Shown: one piece after another, positions 1 to 5,670 of the stretch
Position numbering within the stretch: the stretch's first letter is position 1
How the letters are laid out: each line of letters begins with the position of its first letter
From: a virus
Virus record (IMG/VR): IMGVR_UViG_3300040810_000067
Coordinates: 1 to 23,607 of that record
DNA: 23,607 bases
Reading direction: 5' to 3' (one strand)
Notes under the pieces: model-generated
What the model was told of the DNA's origin: nothing
Seen by the model: only the letters and a program-made list of their open reading frames with translations
Database searches by the model: none
Made by a program: the position numbers and the translations under genes

Positions 1-68
1 TTAGTCATTCCATTGCTTTTTGGCGGTCTACCTTTTTTTGAACCGTATGTTCCTTTACCCATTGGCAT
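1..68 (-). CDS. Small basic phage protein, 3' end outside window
   Basis: Only the first 22 codons are inside the window. The ATG is at 66-68 and is preceded by a strong AAGGAGG Shine-Dalgarno 9 nt away, so the start is well supported. The visible peptide begins MPMGKGTYGSKKGRPPK and is very basic; the frame is still open at base 1. Short proteins starting with this kind of MxxGKGTYGSKxGRPPK sequence are common in marine podoviruses (recalled, not searched), and their function is unknown. The GRPPK core resembles an AT-hook minor-groove binder, but this is only a resemblance. It is transcribed divergently from the metallophosphoesterase gene. Confidence 0.7.
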   Translation of the reverse strand, partial: MPMGKGTYGSKKGRPPKSNGMT

Positions 69-82
69 ATTAACTTACCTCC

Positions 83-111
83 TTGTTATAAATTACGAAC
101 AATGTTATTAT
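83..111 (+). promoter_or_regulatory. Sigma70-like extended -10 promoter for the phosphoesterase gene
   Basis: The -35-like hexamer is TTGTTA (83-88). A 17-bp spacer separates it from a -10-like TATTAT (106-111), which is preceded by TGT (103-105), an extended -10 element. The predicted start near 118 leaves an 18-nt leader with a GGAGG ribosome site. It overlaps the oppositely facing promoter at 107-134. Confidence 0.55.
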
Positions 112-134
112 ATCAGAAATTGCGAGGAGGGCAA
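107..134 (-). promoter_or_regulatory. Sigma70-like promoter facing the left-edge gene
   Basis: On the minus strand a perfect -10 TATAAT (107-112) lies 16 bp from a weaker -35-like TTGCCC (129-134). The predicted start is near 100 and the start codon of the left-edge gene is at 68. The -10 shares bases with the -10 of the plus-strand promoter, so the two promoters should exclude each other. Confidence 0.45.
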
Positions 135-135
135 T

Positions 136-834
136 ATGAATAGATGCGTGCTAGTAATAAGTGATTTACACATTCCATATCATCACAAAGATAGTTTTGC
201 TTTTTTGAAAGAAATTAAGAAGCAGTTTAAAATTGATTTTGTAGTCAATATAGGCGATTTGCTTGATATGCATTCAATCAGCTTTCATGAACACAATCCT
301 GACCTACCATCAATAGGAGATGAATTAACAATATCAAAAGAATATATTAAAGAATTAGAAAGTATGTTCCCAGAAGTTGTTGAAGTCCACAGTAACCATA
401 GTTCTTTGGTATACCGTAGAGCATTAAAGTATGGTTTGTCTGCTCAGTTTCTCAGGCCTTATGGTGAGTTCCTAGGCACAAAGAAATGGGAATGGGTAGA
501 TGATCTTACATTAGATATGTCTAACGGCAAGAAGGTGCATTTCACTCATGGTAAATCAGCAGATGTTCTGAAGGTATCTCAGGCTATGAGTATGTCTTGT
601 GTGCAAGGCCACTATCATACGAAGCATAATATTCAGTTCTGGGCCAATCCTAACGATCTGTATTGGGGAATGAATGTGGGCTGTTTAATCAATCAAAAAT
701 CTATGGCATTTGCTTATGCTAAAAACTTTTCCACAAGATTTGTATTAGGTTGTGGGATTATTATTGAAGGTTGGCCAAGACTGTTGCCTATGGTCTTGAA
801 TGATAATGGCGATTGGATTGGTAAGATAGTTTAA
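136..834 (+). CDS. Calcineurin-like metallophosphoesterase
   Basis: Predicted binuclear-metal phosphoesterase of 232 aa. The metal-binding motifs occur in the expected order: DLH (D10, H12), NIGDLLD (D41), SNH (N87, H88), FTHG (H138) and GHYH (H159, H161). The third motif is SNH where most relatives have GNH. The ATG at 136 was chosen because GGAGG lies just upstream and the protein then begins one residue before the core strand and DLH motif; an earlier ATG at 13 would read through the divergent promoter region. Phage members of this family are thought to act on nucleotides or DNA ends, or as protein phosphatases; the substrate here cannot be told. It is the only plus-strand gene in the window, and its stop TAA shares the TTAA at 831-834 with the stop of the converging gene. 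Confidence 0.88.
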   Translation: MNRCVLVISDLHIPYHHKDSFAFLKEIKKQFKIDFVVNIGDLLDMHSISFHEHNPDLPSIGDELTISKEYIKELESMFPEVVEVHSNHSSLVYRRALKYGLSAQFLRPYGEFLGTKKWEWVDDLTLDMSNGKKVHFTHGKSADVLKVSQAMSMSCVQGHYHTKHNIQFWANPNDLYWGMNVGCLINQKSMAFAYAKNFSTRFVLGCGIIIEGWPRLLPMVLNDNGDWIGKIV

Positions 835-1202
835 TCACCTAATACAAATTCACTAGGCTCTAAAAACACAATAGGTATTTCATTGTCTGTTGCGTATTTA
901 ATTTCTAATTGTACTCCTCTGGATAAATCCCAGAAGTCAATCATTAATACATATAATTTTTCTGACACTTCTAAAAAAGCAAGATCATATTTCATCCATT
1001 CCTTGCTTGGCATTTGTATTCTACCGTATCTTTGTATTGTGTGATGATGTGTAATAGGGCTGTATACATTTATGCCCATGCTAAACAATTCCCAAGCAGC
1101 ACGCGTTACCATACCGTACCGTTGCATCCTATCGTATTCACTACTAACACCATCTAAACTATATGGCGCAGCTAAATAACTGATAGGTTTTAAGTCTACC
1201 AT
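831..1202 (-). CDS. DUF1937 / nucleoside 2-deoxyribosyltransferase-like protein
   Basis: 123 aa. An N-terminal YLAAPYS motif (residues 9-15) resembles the nucleotide-binding start of the nucleoside 2-deoxyribosyltransferase-like fold. The C-terminal half has the matching WMKYDLAFL and SRGVQLE stretches (S94 to E100), with E100 in the place of the catalytic-type glutamate of that fold. The length fits DUF1937 proteins, which are common in phages and probably act on nucleosides or nucleotides. A role in nucleotide salvage during infection is inference. The start is 10 bp after the HNH endonuclease stop with only a weak GGTGAG ribosome site, which suggests translational coupling. Its 3' end overlaps the converging phosphoesterase by 4 bases. 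Confidence 0.7.
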   Translation of the reverse strand: MVDLKPISYLAAPYSLDGVSSEYDRMQRYGMVTRAAWELFSMGINVYSPITHHHTIQRYGRIQMPSKEWMKYDLAFLEVSEKLYVLMIDFWDLSRGVQLEIKYATDNEIPIVFLEPSEFVLGD

Positions 1203-1212
1203 TTAAGTCAAC

Positions 1213-1857
1213 TCACCATTTTGTTTTATTAGCCACAGCTTTACACACTTTCATAAACTTATCTTGTGCTAGCTTGTTTTTACTCATATTAACCATTGAG
1301 TGTACCCATTGTACGTTATCTTTTGTATAACCTTTATTGCTATCTATTCTATCTAAACTAGCAGTACAGTTTCCGTATTCTGTGTTAATTTCCCAACCTG
1401 TAAGAGCACATTTACCACCATAGTTATTAAACATGGTATCTAAGTCTAAATCCCACTCTAACCTTCTAGCTTTAGCAGACTTACTAAACTTATTATATAG
1501 TCTTTGCTTTGGGCCTACGTGCTGATTGTTAGAAAACTTTTTAGCGGACTGTGTACATTTTCTGCACTGTCTGTCCTCTTTTTCACTCTCTATTGCATGG
1601 TTTCTTCTTGTATAAGGTTGCTCAACACCACAACCAGAGCACTTACTACACCATTTATTATCTGCGTTTTTGTAAATATTGTATTTTTCTTCTACTGAGA
1701 CATTTCTGTAGTCTTTTTTACAACTTCTACAAACACCCCTATCTAACATTTTTAATGCGGAGTCTTTATTAATAAATTCAGTAGTGTGGCCACATTTACA
1801 AGTAGCTGCAAACTTACTGTTTATCTTAGTTATTATAGAGTCTGTGATTTTTTTCAT
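1213..1857 (-). CDS. Free-standing HNH (homing-type) endonuclease
   Basis: 214 aa. The N-terminal half has a series of Cys pairs (C20/C22, C43/C46, C70/C73/C76, C98/C101) that look like tandem zinc ribbons for DNA binding. The C-terminal half carries an HNH core: CALTGW (150-155), ASLDRID (166-172), GY, then NVQWVH (181-186) and a following Asn. The DRID form replaces the first His, as in many phage HNH nucleases related to endonuclease VII. Such stand-alone enzymes normally cut intron- or gene-lacking relatives and spread by homing, and this one sits between two unrelated small genes as an inserted element would. Its Shine-Dalgarno AAGG lies inside a 14-bp hairpin (1859-1902), which suggests translational control. 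Confidence 0.85.
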   Translation of the reverse strand: MKKITDSIITKINSKFAATCKCGHTTEFINKDSALKMLDRGVCRSCKKDYRNVSVEEKYNIYKNADNKWCSKCSGCGVEQPYTRRNHAIESEKEDRQCRKCTQSAKKFSNNQHVGPKQRLYNKFSKSAKARRLEWDLDLDTMFNNYGGKCALTGWEINTEYGNCTASLDRIDSNKGYTKDNVQWVHSMVNMSKNKLAQDKFMKVCKAVANKTKW

Positions 1858-1858
1858 G

Positions 1859-1902
1859 TTAAATACCTTATACCAATAAAGTATCTATTATAAGGTATTT
1901 AA
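1859..1902 (-). promoter_or_regulatory. Perfect 14-bp inverted repeat masking the HNH gene's ribosome site
   Basis: The arms at 1859-1872 and 1889-1902 are perfect complements (TTAAATACCTTATA against its reverse complement) with a 16-nt loop. In the minus-strand transcript the 3' arm contains AAGG (1866-1869), 8 nt before the HNH start codon, so folding would hide the ribosome site. Early-mRNA hairpins that silence homing-endonuclease translation are established in T4; the same role here is inference. Confidence 0.65.
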
Positions 1903-1926
1903 TTTAAAATTACCACTTTTCTTTTA

Positions 1927-2187
1927 TCACCACTTGACGTGATTACTCCACCATGCAGCAGACATTTTCCCCTTAGCTATATTCTTTGCATGGCGCGCCT
2001 TAAATGACTTTTGTCTTTTGGTTGGTGTTTTATCGCCTGTTACCCCTTGCTGCCCAAATCTTATGGTCTTTACTTGATCTCCTGATTTAGCAACAACAAC
2101 ATGAGATTTCTTAGGGTGGCTAGGAGTTCTTTTTGGTTTGTTGTAACCACTAACACCTGCTCTTTTCAGTCTTGGATCTGTAGCCAT
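1927..2187 (-). CDS. Conserved basic phage protein, function unknown
   Basis: 86 aa and strongly basic, with no membrane segment or signal peptide. It starts MATDPRLKRAGVSGYNKPKR and ends KNIAKGKMSAAWWSNHVKW. I recognise this as a small protein recurring in marine and other podoviruses, but no function is established for it. The basic charge and lack of hydrophobic segments fit a nucleic-acid-associated or structural role (inference). Its ATG overlaps the stop of the preceding 44-aa gene as TAATG, and AGAGGGCAAGG just upstream serves as ribosome site, so the two are probably co-translated. Confidence 0.75.
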   Translation of the reverse strand: MATDPRLKRAGVSGYNKPKRTPSHPKKSHVVVAKSGDQVKTIRFGQQGVTGDKTPTKRQKSFKARHAKNIAKGKMSAAWWSNHVKW

Positions 2188-2321
2188 TATTTACCTTGCC
2201 CTCTATACTTCTTAAAACTTCTGCGCTTTGCTTTATTCATAGTAGATGTAATAGGATTTCTTCCCTGAGAAGATCCCTTACTTGTTCTTATATATTCTTG
2301 CGCAATCTTTTTCATTGACAT
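2187..2321 (-). CDS. Small basic protein (44 aa)
   Basis: Begins MSMKKIAQEYIRTSKGSSQG and ends with the very basic AKRRSFKKYRGQGK. The stop overlaps the start of the 86-aa basic protein by one base (TAATG), a strong sign that this is a real co-translated gene. No good Shine-Dalgarno lies before either ATG (2321 or 2315), so the exact start is uncertain. The 113 bp upstream, to 2434, are very AT-rich and hold a terminator but no clear promoter. Function unknown. Confidence 0.6.
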   Translation of the reverse strand: MSMKKIAQEYIRTSKGSSQGRNPITSTMNKAKRRSFKKYRGQGK

Positions 2322-2394
2322 TAACTATACGTTCATGTTAAAACAATAATTGTAAATGTTTTTATAATATTTATATTTATGTTGGTGATGATTA

Positions 2395-2428
2395 GGCGGT
2401 CTTATTCCCTTGGGCCGCCTTTTCTTTT
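2395..2428 (+). terminator. Rho-independent terminator reading rightward
   Basis: A 6-bp stem AGGCGG/CCGCCT encloses a 14-nt loop, and on the plus strand it is followed directly by TTTTCTTTT. On the minus strand the same stem is preceded by the A-rich tract and followed by TAATCATC, so the terminator is oriented against the leftward late block. It lies just downstream of the last late gene and may also stabilise the 3' end of the late mRNA. Confidence 0.6.
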
Positions 2429-2434
2429 ACTAAT

Positions 2435-2578
2435 TTACAGTAAAAATAGAATAGCCCCTAGAACAGCCAGAGAAGCCCATAGAGAAGGTTTAGGCTTTTT
2501 GTAACCACAGCCACATCTTTCAAAGAATAGGCTACTGTATGGCCATTTATGTGCGATCTCTTTTATCTTTTGTAACAT
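2435..2578 (-). CDS. Small membrane protein (47 aa) ending the late block
   Basis: The start codon is preceded by an excellent AGGAGG at the usual spacing, so the gene is well supported despite its size. It starts MLQKIKEIAHKW, has a CGCGYKKPKP stretch around residues 23-32, and ends in a hydrophobic segment (about 34-47) that could be a C-terminal membrane anchor. It follows the spanin-like gene closely and is the last gene before the hairpin at 2395-2428. A role in lysis is suggested only by position. Confidence 0.7.
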   Translation of the reverse strand: MLQKIKEIAHKWPYSSLFFERCGCGYKKPKPSLWASLAVLGAILFLL

Positions 2579-2586
2579 TGAACCTC

Positions 2587-2940
2587 CTATTTTGCTAATG
2601 GATTCTTATTTTTGTCTTTAATGCCTTTTAATTCTTTATCAATTAGATCAAGTCTAGTTTTTATTATCTCTAAATTGTTTTTGTTGTCAGATAATCCTTG
2701 TTTTATATCTGATATTCTATCCAGTGTACTTTCGTAGTTATCGTTTATTTTATTATTTGTATCTGTTAGATCTACAGTTTCATTAATTACATATTGTCTT
2801 GCATTTAATTCTGAAACTTTTTCTTCTAATATTTCTATGTTGGCAATCAGCTGACCGTATGTAGTAAAGCCTGCGCCTATAGCGCCAACAACGCCTATAA
2901 GGCTAACTATGCCAGCAAGGTTGTTCTTCAATTTATCCAT
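2587..2940 (-). CDS. Membrane-anchored coiled-coil protein, inner-membrane spanin-like
   Basis: 117 aa. A short basic N-terminus is followed by one hydrophobic, glycine-rich membrane segment (about 9-31) and then a long heptad-type coiled coil (about 33-112) rich in Asn, Lys, Asp and Glu. This N-in membrane anchor plus periplasmic coiled coil is the plan of inner-membrane spanins (Rz type), which help fuse the membranes at the end of lysis. No lipoprotein partner (Rz1 type) is seen inside or next to it, so the assignment rests on architecture and position behind the holin. The start overlaps the end of the upstream exported-protein gene by 13 bases, showing translational coupling. It could instead be a holin accessory protein. 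Confidence 0.6.
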   Translation of the reverse strand: MDKLKNNLAGIVSLIGVVGAIGAGFTTYGQLIANIEILEEKVSELNARQYVINETVDLTDTNNKINDNYESTLDRISDIKQGLSDNKNNLEIIKTRLDLIDKELKGIKDKNKNPLAK

Positions 2941-4106
2941 GTCATACTCTCTAGCTTTTCTTTTAGTTTGTATTGTTGCTCTTTGTTCCCTTCAATTAAA
3001 TTAATATAAGCGTTTACTGGATCGTTAGCAACATCATATATAATATTACCATAGATTTGCCTATCATCAAACAAGCTAATTTGCTCAACATAAATATTTA
3101 TTGGCGCATAAAATTCTGGATCTACCATAATTGGCTGCGATTGTATCATTACGGTTATCTTAGTTTGATCTATATCTATAGCTTCAGCAAACATTGTTTT
3201 GCCTATTGTAAAAGTTTGTGGCTCACTTGTTTCTATCTCTTGATCTGGTTCTTCTAATAATTCCTCTGGCATTTTTTCTTCAGTTAATTCTTCTTCTACA
3301 AACTCCTCAATAAACTCATCCACCTTATCTGTTGTTGGTTCTTCTTTGAACTCCTCAATAAATTCTTCTTCTATCTTATCATCCTTGGGTTCTTCCATGA
3401 ACATATACATATCTTCTTCAAAGAGATAATAATCATTCATTTTAATTTCTTCTTCTTTGAATACATCAGTGAATGTAAATGTTTCATCTTTGAACTCAGC
3501 TTCATACTTCTTATCAAAGTCATCAAGCCAGATATCTACATCATCAACAGTTTCTACATCCATTTTAAATGGTTCAAAATATAATATAAGCGAGGGATTT
3601 CGGAGGTCTGCTCCATAATGGTAATCAGGCTGGCTAGGTACAGTAAAACTAAAACGAGAAACAATATCATAATCACTTGCCACATCTGTTATAAGTATAC
3701 TGTTGGTTGGTGCTGTTCCGTAATCACATCCATTCCATGTTGCACAAGTACCAGACACTACAGTATTGTTGCTATATTCTTTTCCATTACTATCAGTAAT
3801 AGTCTGACTTATTGTAACTGATTGGCTTTCATTATTCCAGAACCAAACATCAGCAGTTAAGTCTGATTGGTATACGTTCTCTATATCTATAGAGTTCATA
3901 TGGTCTGATAGAGTTATCTTGCTCTCTACATACTGACCATCAACACCAGCTATTGTATTAGATCCATGATAGCTCTGTATATTCGTTGTCCAATTACCAT
4001 CAGTAAAATCATTTGATAATAAATTACCGCTTGATTCTGCATTTGTCTTTGCACTTGCAAGTGTTACCACAAACAAGATAAGGAATAAGTGTGCCAAGCA
4101 TCTCAT
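2928..4106 (-). CDS. Exported protein with beta-rich N-domain and acidic repeat region
   Basis: 392 aa, function not recognised. Residues 1-23 are a clear Sec signal peptide (hydrophobic core LFLILFVVTLASA). Residues about 24-180 look like a beta-sandwich, opening with NLLSNDFTDGNW, a start typical of carbohydrate-binding-like domains. Residues 176-297 are extremely acidic, with repeated EFIEEF units and few other residue types. The last 95 residues are again folded-looking. It overlaps the preceding exported-protein gene by ATGA and the following spanin-like gene by 13 bases, so it belongs to the lysis cassette transcript. The product should reach the periplasm or outer membrane; envelope disruption, receptor masking or superinfection exclusion are possible but unproven. 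Confidence 0.75.
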   Translation of the reverse strand: MRCLAHLFLILFVVTLASAKTNAESSGNLLSNDFTDGNWTTNIQSYHGSNTIAGVDGQYVESKITLSDHMNSIDIENVYQSDLTADVWFWNNESQSVTISQTITDSNGKEYSNNTVVSGTCATWNGCDYGTAPTNSILITDVASDYDIVSRFSFTVPSQPDYHYGADLRNPSLILYFEPFKMDVETVDDVDIWLDDFDKKYEAEFKDETFTFTDVFKEEEIKMNDYYLFEEDMYMFMEEPKDDKIEEEFIEEFKEEPTTDKVDEFIEEFVEEELTEEKMPEELLEEPDQEIETSEPQTFTIGKTMFAEAIDIDQTKITVMIQSQPIMVDPEFYAPINIYVEQISLFDDRQIYGNIIYDVANDPVNAYINLIEGNKEQQYKLKEKLESMTWIN

Positions 4107-4723
4107 TTTCCTTTAGAGTACATAACCTGTTCGGCTTGTACCTTCTCCATTTTGTTTTTTGTTTCTATATACAGATCATAATCTGGGCGCAAAATATCAT
4201 ATTTATCCCATAAGCGTTCTGCTTCTGTTCCAATCTTTCCAAAAAATGGACATGGCGATCCTGCAGCTTCCATTGCTCTAAATACCCTTGGATCTTGACA
4301 TAAAACAGCAATACCTGCCACACGCATATTATGTACCTGTGCCAGCTCCCTAGCTAGCTTGATCCTCTCACACGTTAAGTCTGGCTGATTAGTTGATGAA
4401 CTTAATCCTATGATAGATGATTGCATACCAAATGATGTTCCTATGTTGCAGACATCAAGTCCTGATTGTGCAGGGGGCGCACTGGCCGTAGGTGGAAAAC
4501 TCTTGATATTGCTCGTGTTGTTGGTGGTGCTGGTACTTGTAGTGTTACTGCTTGAACCAGACTGGTAGGTAGTTGTACTGCTTGATGTATAGCCACCACT
4601 AATCAATGTGTTATCGCCAGATACATTGTTGTTCTCATCACCATAGACAAGTAATGTACCAGCAACGACTATTAGTATTGTTGAAACAAATAGCTTCAAC
4701 ATTCCTTCAAACATATGCAACAT
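4103..4723 (-). CDS. Exported Ser/Thr-rich protein with C-terminal conserved domain
   Basis: 206 aa from the ATG at 4723, chosen because it overlaps the holin stop as TAATG; a GTG at 4735 would add four residues. Residues 8-27 form a hydrophobic signal peptide or anchor. A low-complexity Ser/Thr/Asn linker (about 34-72) and a short Pro/Ala stretch follow. The C-terminal part, about 88-200, looks folded and has four Cys (92, 118, 142, 158), with landmarks LCQDPRVFRAMEAAGSPCP. The Cys residues could form disulfides in the periplasm. I recall similar proteins in other marine phages but know no function. It is wedged between the holin and a second exported protein. Confidence 0.75.
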   Translation of the reverse strand: MLHMFEGMLKLFVSTILIVVAGTLLVYGDENNNVSGDNTLISGGYTSSSTTTYQSGSSSNTTSTSTTNNTSNIKSFPPTASAPPAQSGLDVCNIGTSFGMQSSIIGLSSSTNQPDLTCERIKLARELAQVHNMRVAGIAVLCQDPRVFRAMEAAGSPCPFFGKIGTEAERLWDKYDILRPDYDLYIETKNKMEKVQAEQVMYSKGK

Positions 4724-5133
4724 TATTTTTTCCACTTAGCTATTGTGTTAGCACCAAAACTGCCTGCCGTGATAGTGAGAATCACCCACCAGAACTCCAC
4801 TGGTGCTTGTTTCAGAACTTCCCAACCCTTAATCATGTGTGGTTGAGTTGGCTCAAAAAACGTAGCTGCTATAACTGCACACCAAAAAATTACTAAGAAT
4901 TCATCTTTAAAGCTCTTAGACATACCATCTGCTTGTGCTTTTCTTACTGCCGCATCTGCCTTAGCAATAGCTTCTTCTTTCTTTATCTTAGCAAAGTCTG
5001 TCTGCTTGATAGCTTCTATCTCTGCTTCCCTTACCATCTGTTTCTTTTCCATGGAATGTTTAACACCACCAATAACCTTGTCTGCTACTAGCTTGGTAAT
5101 TGGATTGGATAATAAACTTAGAAAAGGTATCAT
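4723..5133 (-). CDS. Holin, GTA-type 3-TM family
   Basis: 136 aa. An amphipathic or hydrophobic N-terminus (about 1-25), a charged Lys/Glu/Ala helix (28-70), the SKSFKDEF signature (72-79), and two strong membrane segments (about 79-93 and 113-130) match the three-TM holins first described in gene transfer agents (GTA_holin_3TM type). Holins pore the inner membrane and time lysis. The start overlaps the stop of the preceding coiled-coil gene as ATGA, and the stop overlaps the next start as TAATG. No endolysin is adjacent, so the muralytic enzyme that this holin would release must be encoded elsewhere. Confidence 0.78.
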   Translation of the reverse strand: MIPFLSLLSNPITKLVADKVIGGVKHSMEKKQMVREAEIEAIKQTDFAKIKKEEAIAKADAAVRKAQADGMSKSFKDEFLVIFWCAVIAATFFEPTQPHMIKGWEVLKQAPVEFWWVILTITAGSFGANTIAKWKK

Positions 5134-5327
5134 GACACAAACATCCTAATACCAGTATAGATAGCACCGAGCATAGCACCTATCCAGAACACAACCTTGA
5201 CAGCACCCCTGCCCATGTTGACCTGTTCTTTTAGATCATTAATTTCTTTTTGATTCTGGCAGACTTTATCTGTCAGATTATCAATCTTCTCACTAATCAC
5301 TGCTAATGTTATCTCTGTATCTGGCAT
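5130..5327 (-). CDS. Coiled-coil plus C-terminal membrane anchor protein, XhlA-like
   Basis: 65 aa when started at the ATG at 5325-5327. That start lies 4 nt after the stop of the preceding 29-aa gene and gives the compact domain. A longer reading from 5378 would run through that gene in another frame without a ribosome site. Residues about 7-36 are a coiled coil and about 42-60 a membrane segment. This is the layout of XhlA-type lysis accessory proteins, which act with a holin at the inner membrane. The stop overlaps the holin start as ATGA, supporting a shared lysis role. The family assignment is by architecture only. Confidence 0.6.
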   Translation of the reverse strand: MPDTEITLAVISEKIDNLTDKVCQNQKEINDLKEQVNMGRGAVKVVFWIGAMLGAIYTGIRMFVS

Positions 5328-5331
5328 TATT

Positions 5332-5421
5332 TTACTTTGGAAATATATCAAATGGGTGGAAATCTTCCCACACTGCATATTTAAATCCTTCTATTTCTTC
5401 TTCTTTAATTATGTTGAACAT
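5332..5421 (-). CDS. 29-aa micro-protein
   Basis: A short frame beginning MFNIIKEEEIEGFKYAVW and ending PFDIFPK. It has a GGAG ribosome site 5 nt before the ATG, fills exactly the space between two neighbouring genes, and stops 4 nt before the next start. The tiling and ribosome site favour a real gene. It has no membrane segment and its function is unknown. It may mainly couple translation into the lysis genes. Confidence 0.5.
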   Translation of the reverse strand: MFNIIKEEEIEGFKYAVWEDFHPFDIFPK

Positions 5422-5429
5422 TGTTACTC

Positions 5430-5660
5430 CTATTCTACTAGTTCTGCAAGTGGGGGAAACCAAATGCTTTTTATTTGTTGATCTTCTGGGTCATAGTACT
5501 TTAACAAAGCGTCTGTATCATCTGGCACATCAATCCAAAACAATGGATTCGCTATGTCAAATTCCATATCCTCTATTTGTTCTATTCTATATCCTGTTTG
5601 TGTTTGTTCTTGATTCCCATATAGTTCTATTAATGGGTTCACTAATGCTTTCTTTGTCAT
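5430..5660 (-). CDS. Small fibre-associated protein (76 aa)
   Basis: Acidic small protein with the landmark PLFWIDVPDD (about 39-48) followed by YYDPEDQQIK. Short proteins with a similar FxxxxPLFWVDxxDD core occur right after tail-fibre genes in many marine phages (recalled, not searched). Some may be fibre assembly factors or minor virion components, but no function is established. The ribosome site is AGGAG before the ATG, 10 bp after the adhesin stop. The position suggests a role in making or capping the adhesin. Confidence 0.65.
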   Translation of the reverse strand: MTKKALVNPLIELYGNQEQTQTGYRIEQIEDMEFDIANPLFWIDVPDDTDALLKYYDPEDQQIKSIWFPPLAELVE

Positions 5661-5670
5661 TTATAATCTC

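Noticed and set aside
13-135. Longer N-terminus for the metallophosphoesterase starting at 13
   Set aside because: It would run antisense through the left-edge gene and the promoter region. The ATG at 136 has a strong ribosome site and the catalytic domain begins there.
2322-2394. Promoter for the small basic genes in the AT-rich gap
   Set aside because: Several TATAAT-like strings occur by composition, but none has a -35-like hexamer at 15-19 bp on the minus strand.
5328-5378. Longer start at 5378 for the XhlA-like protein
   Set aside because: No ribosome site, and it overlaps the 29-aa gene in another frame. The ATG at 5327 gives the compact domain and tight spacing.
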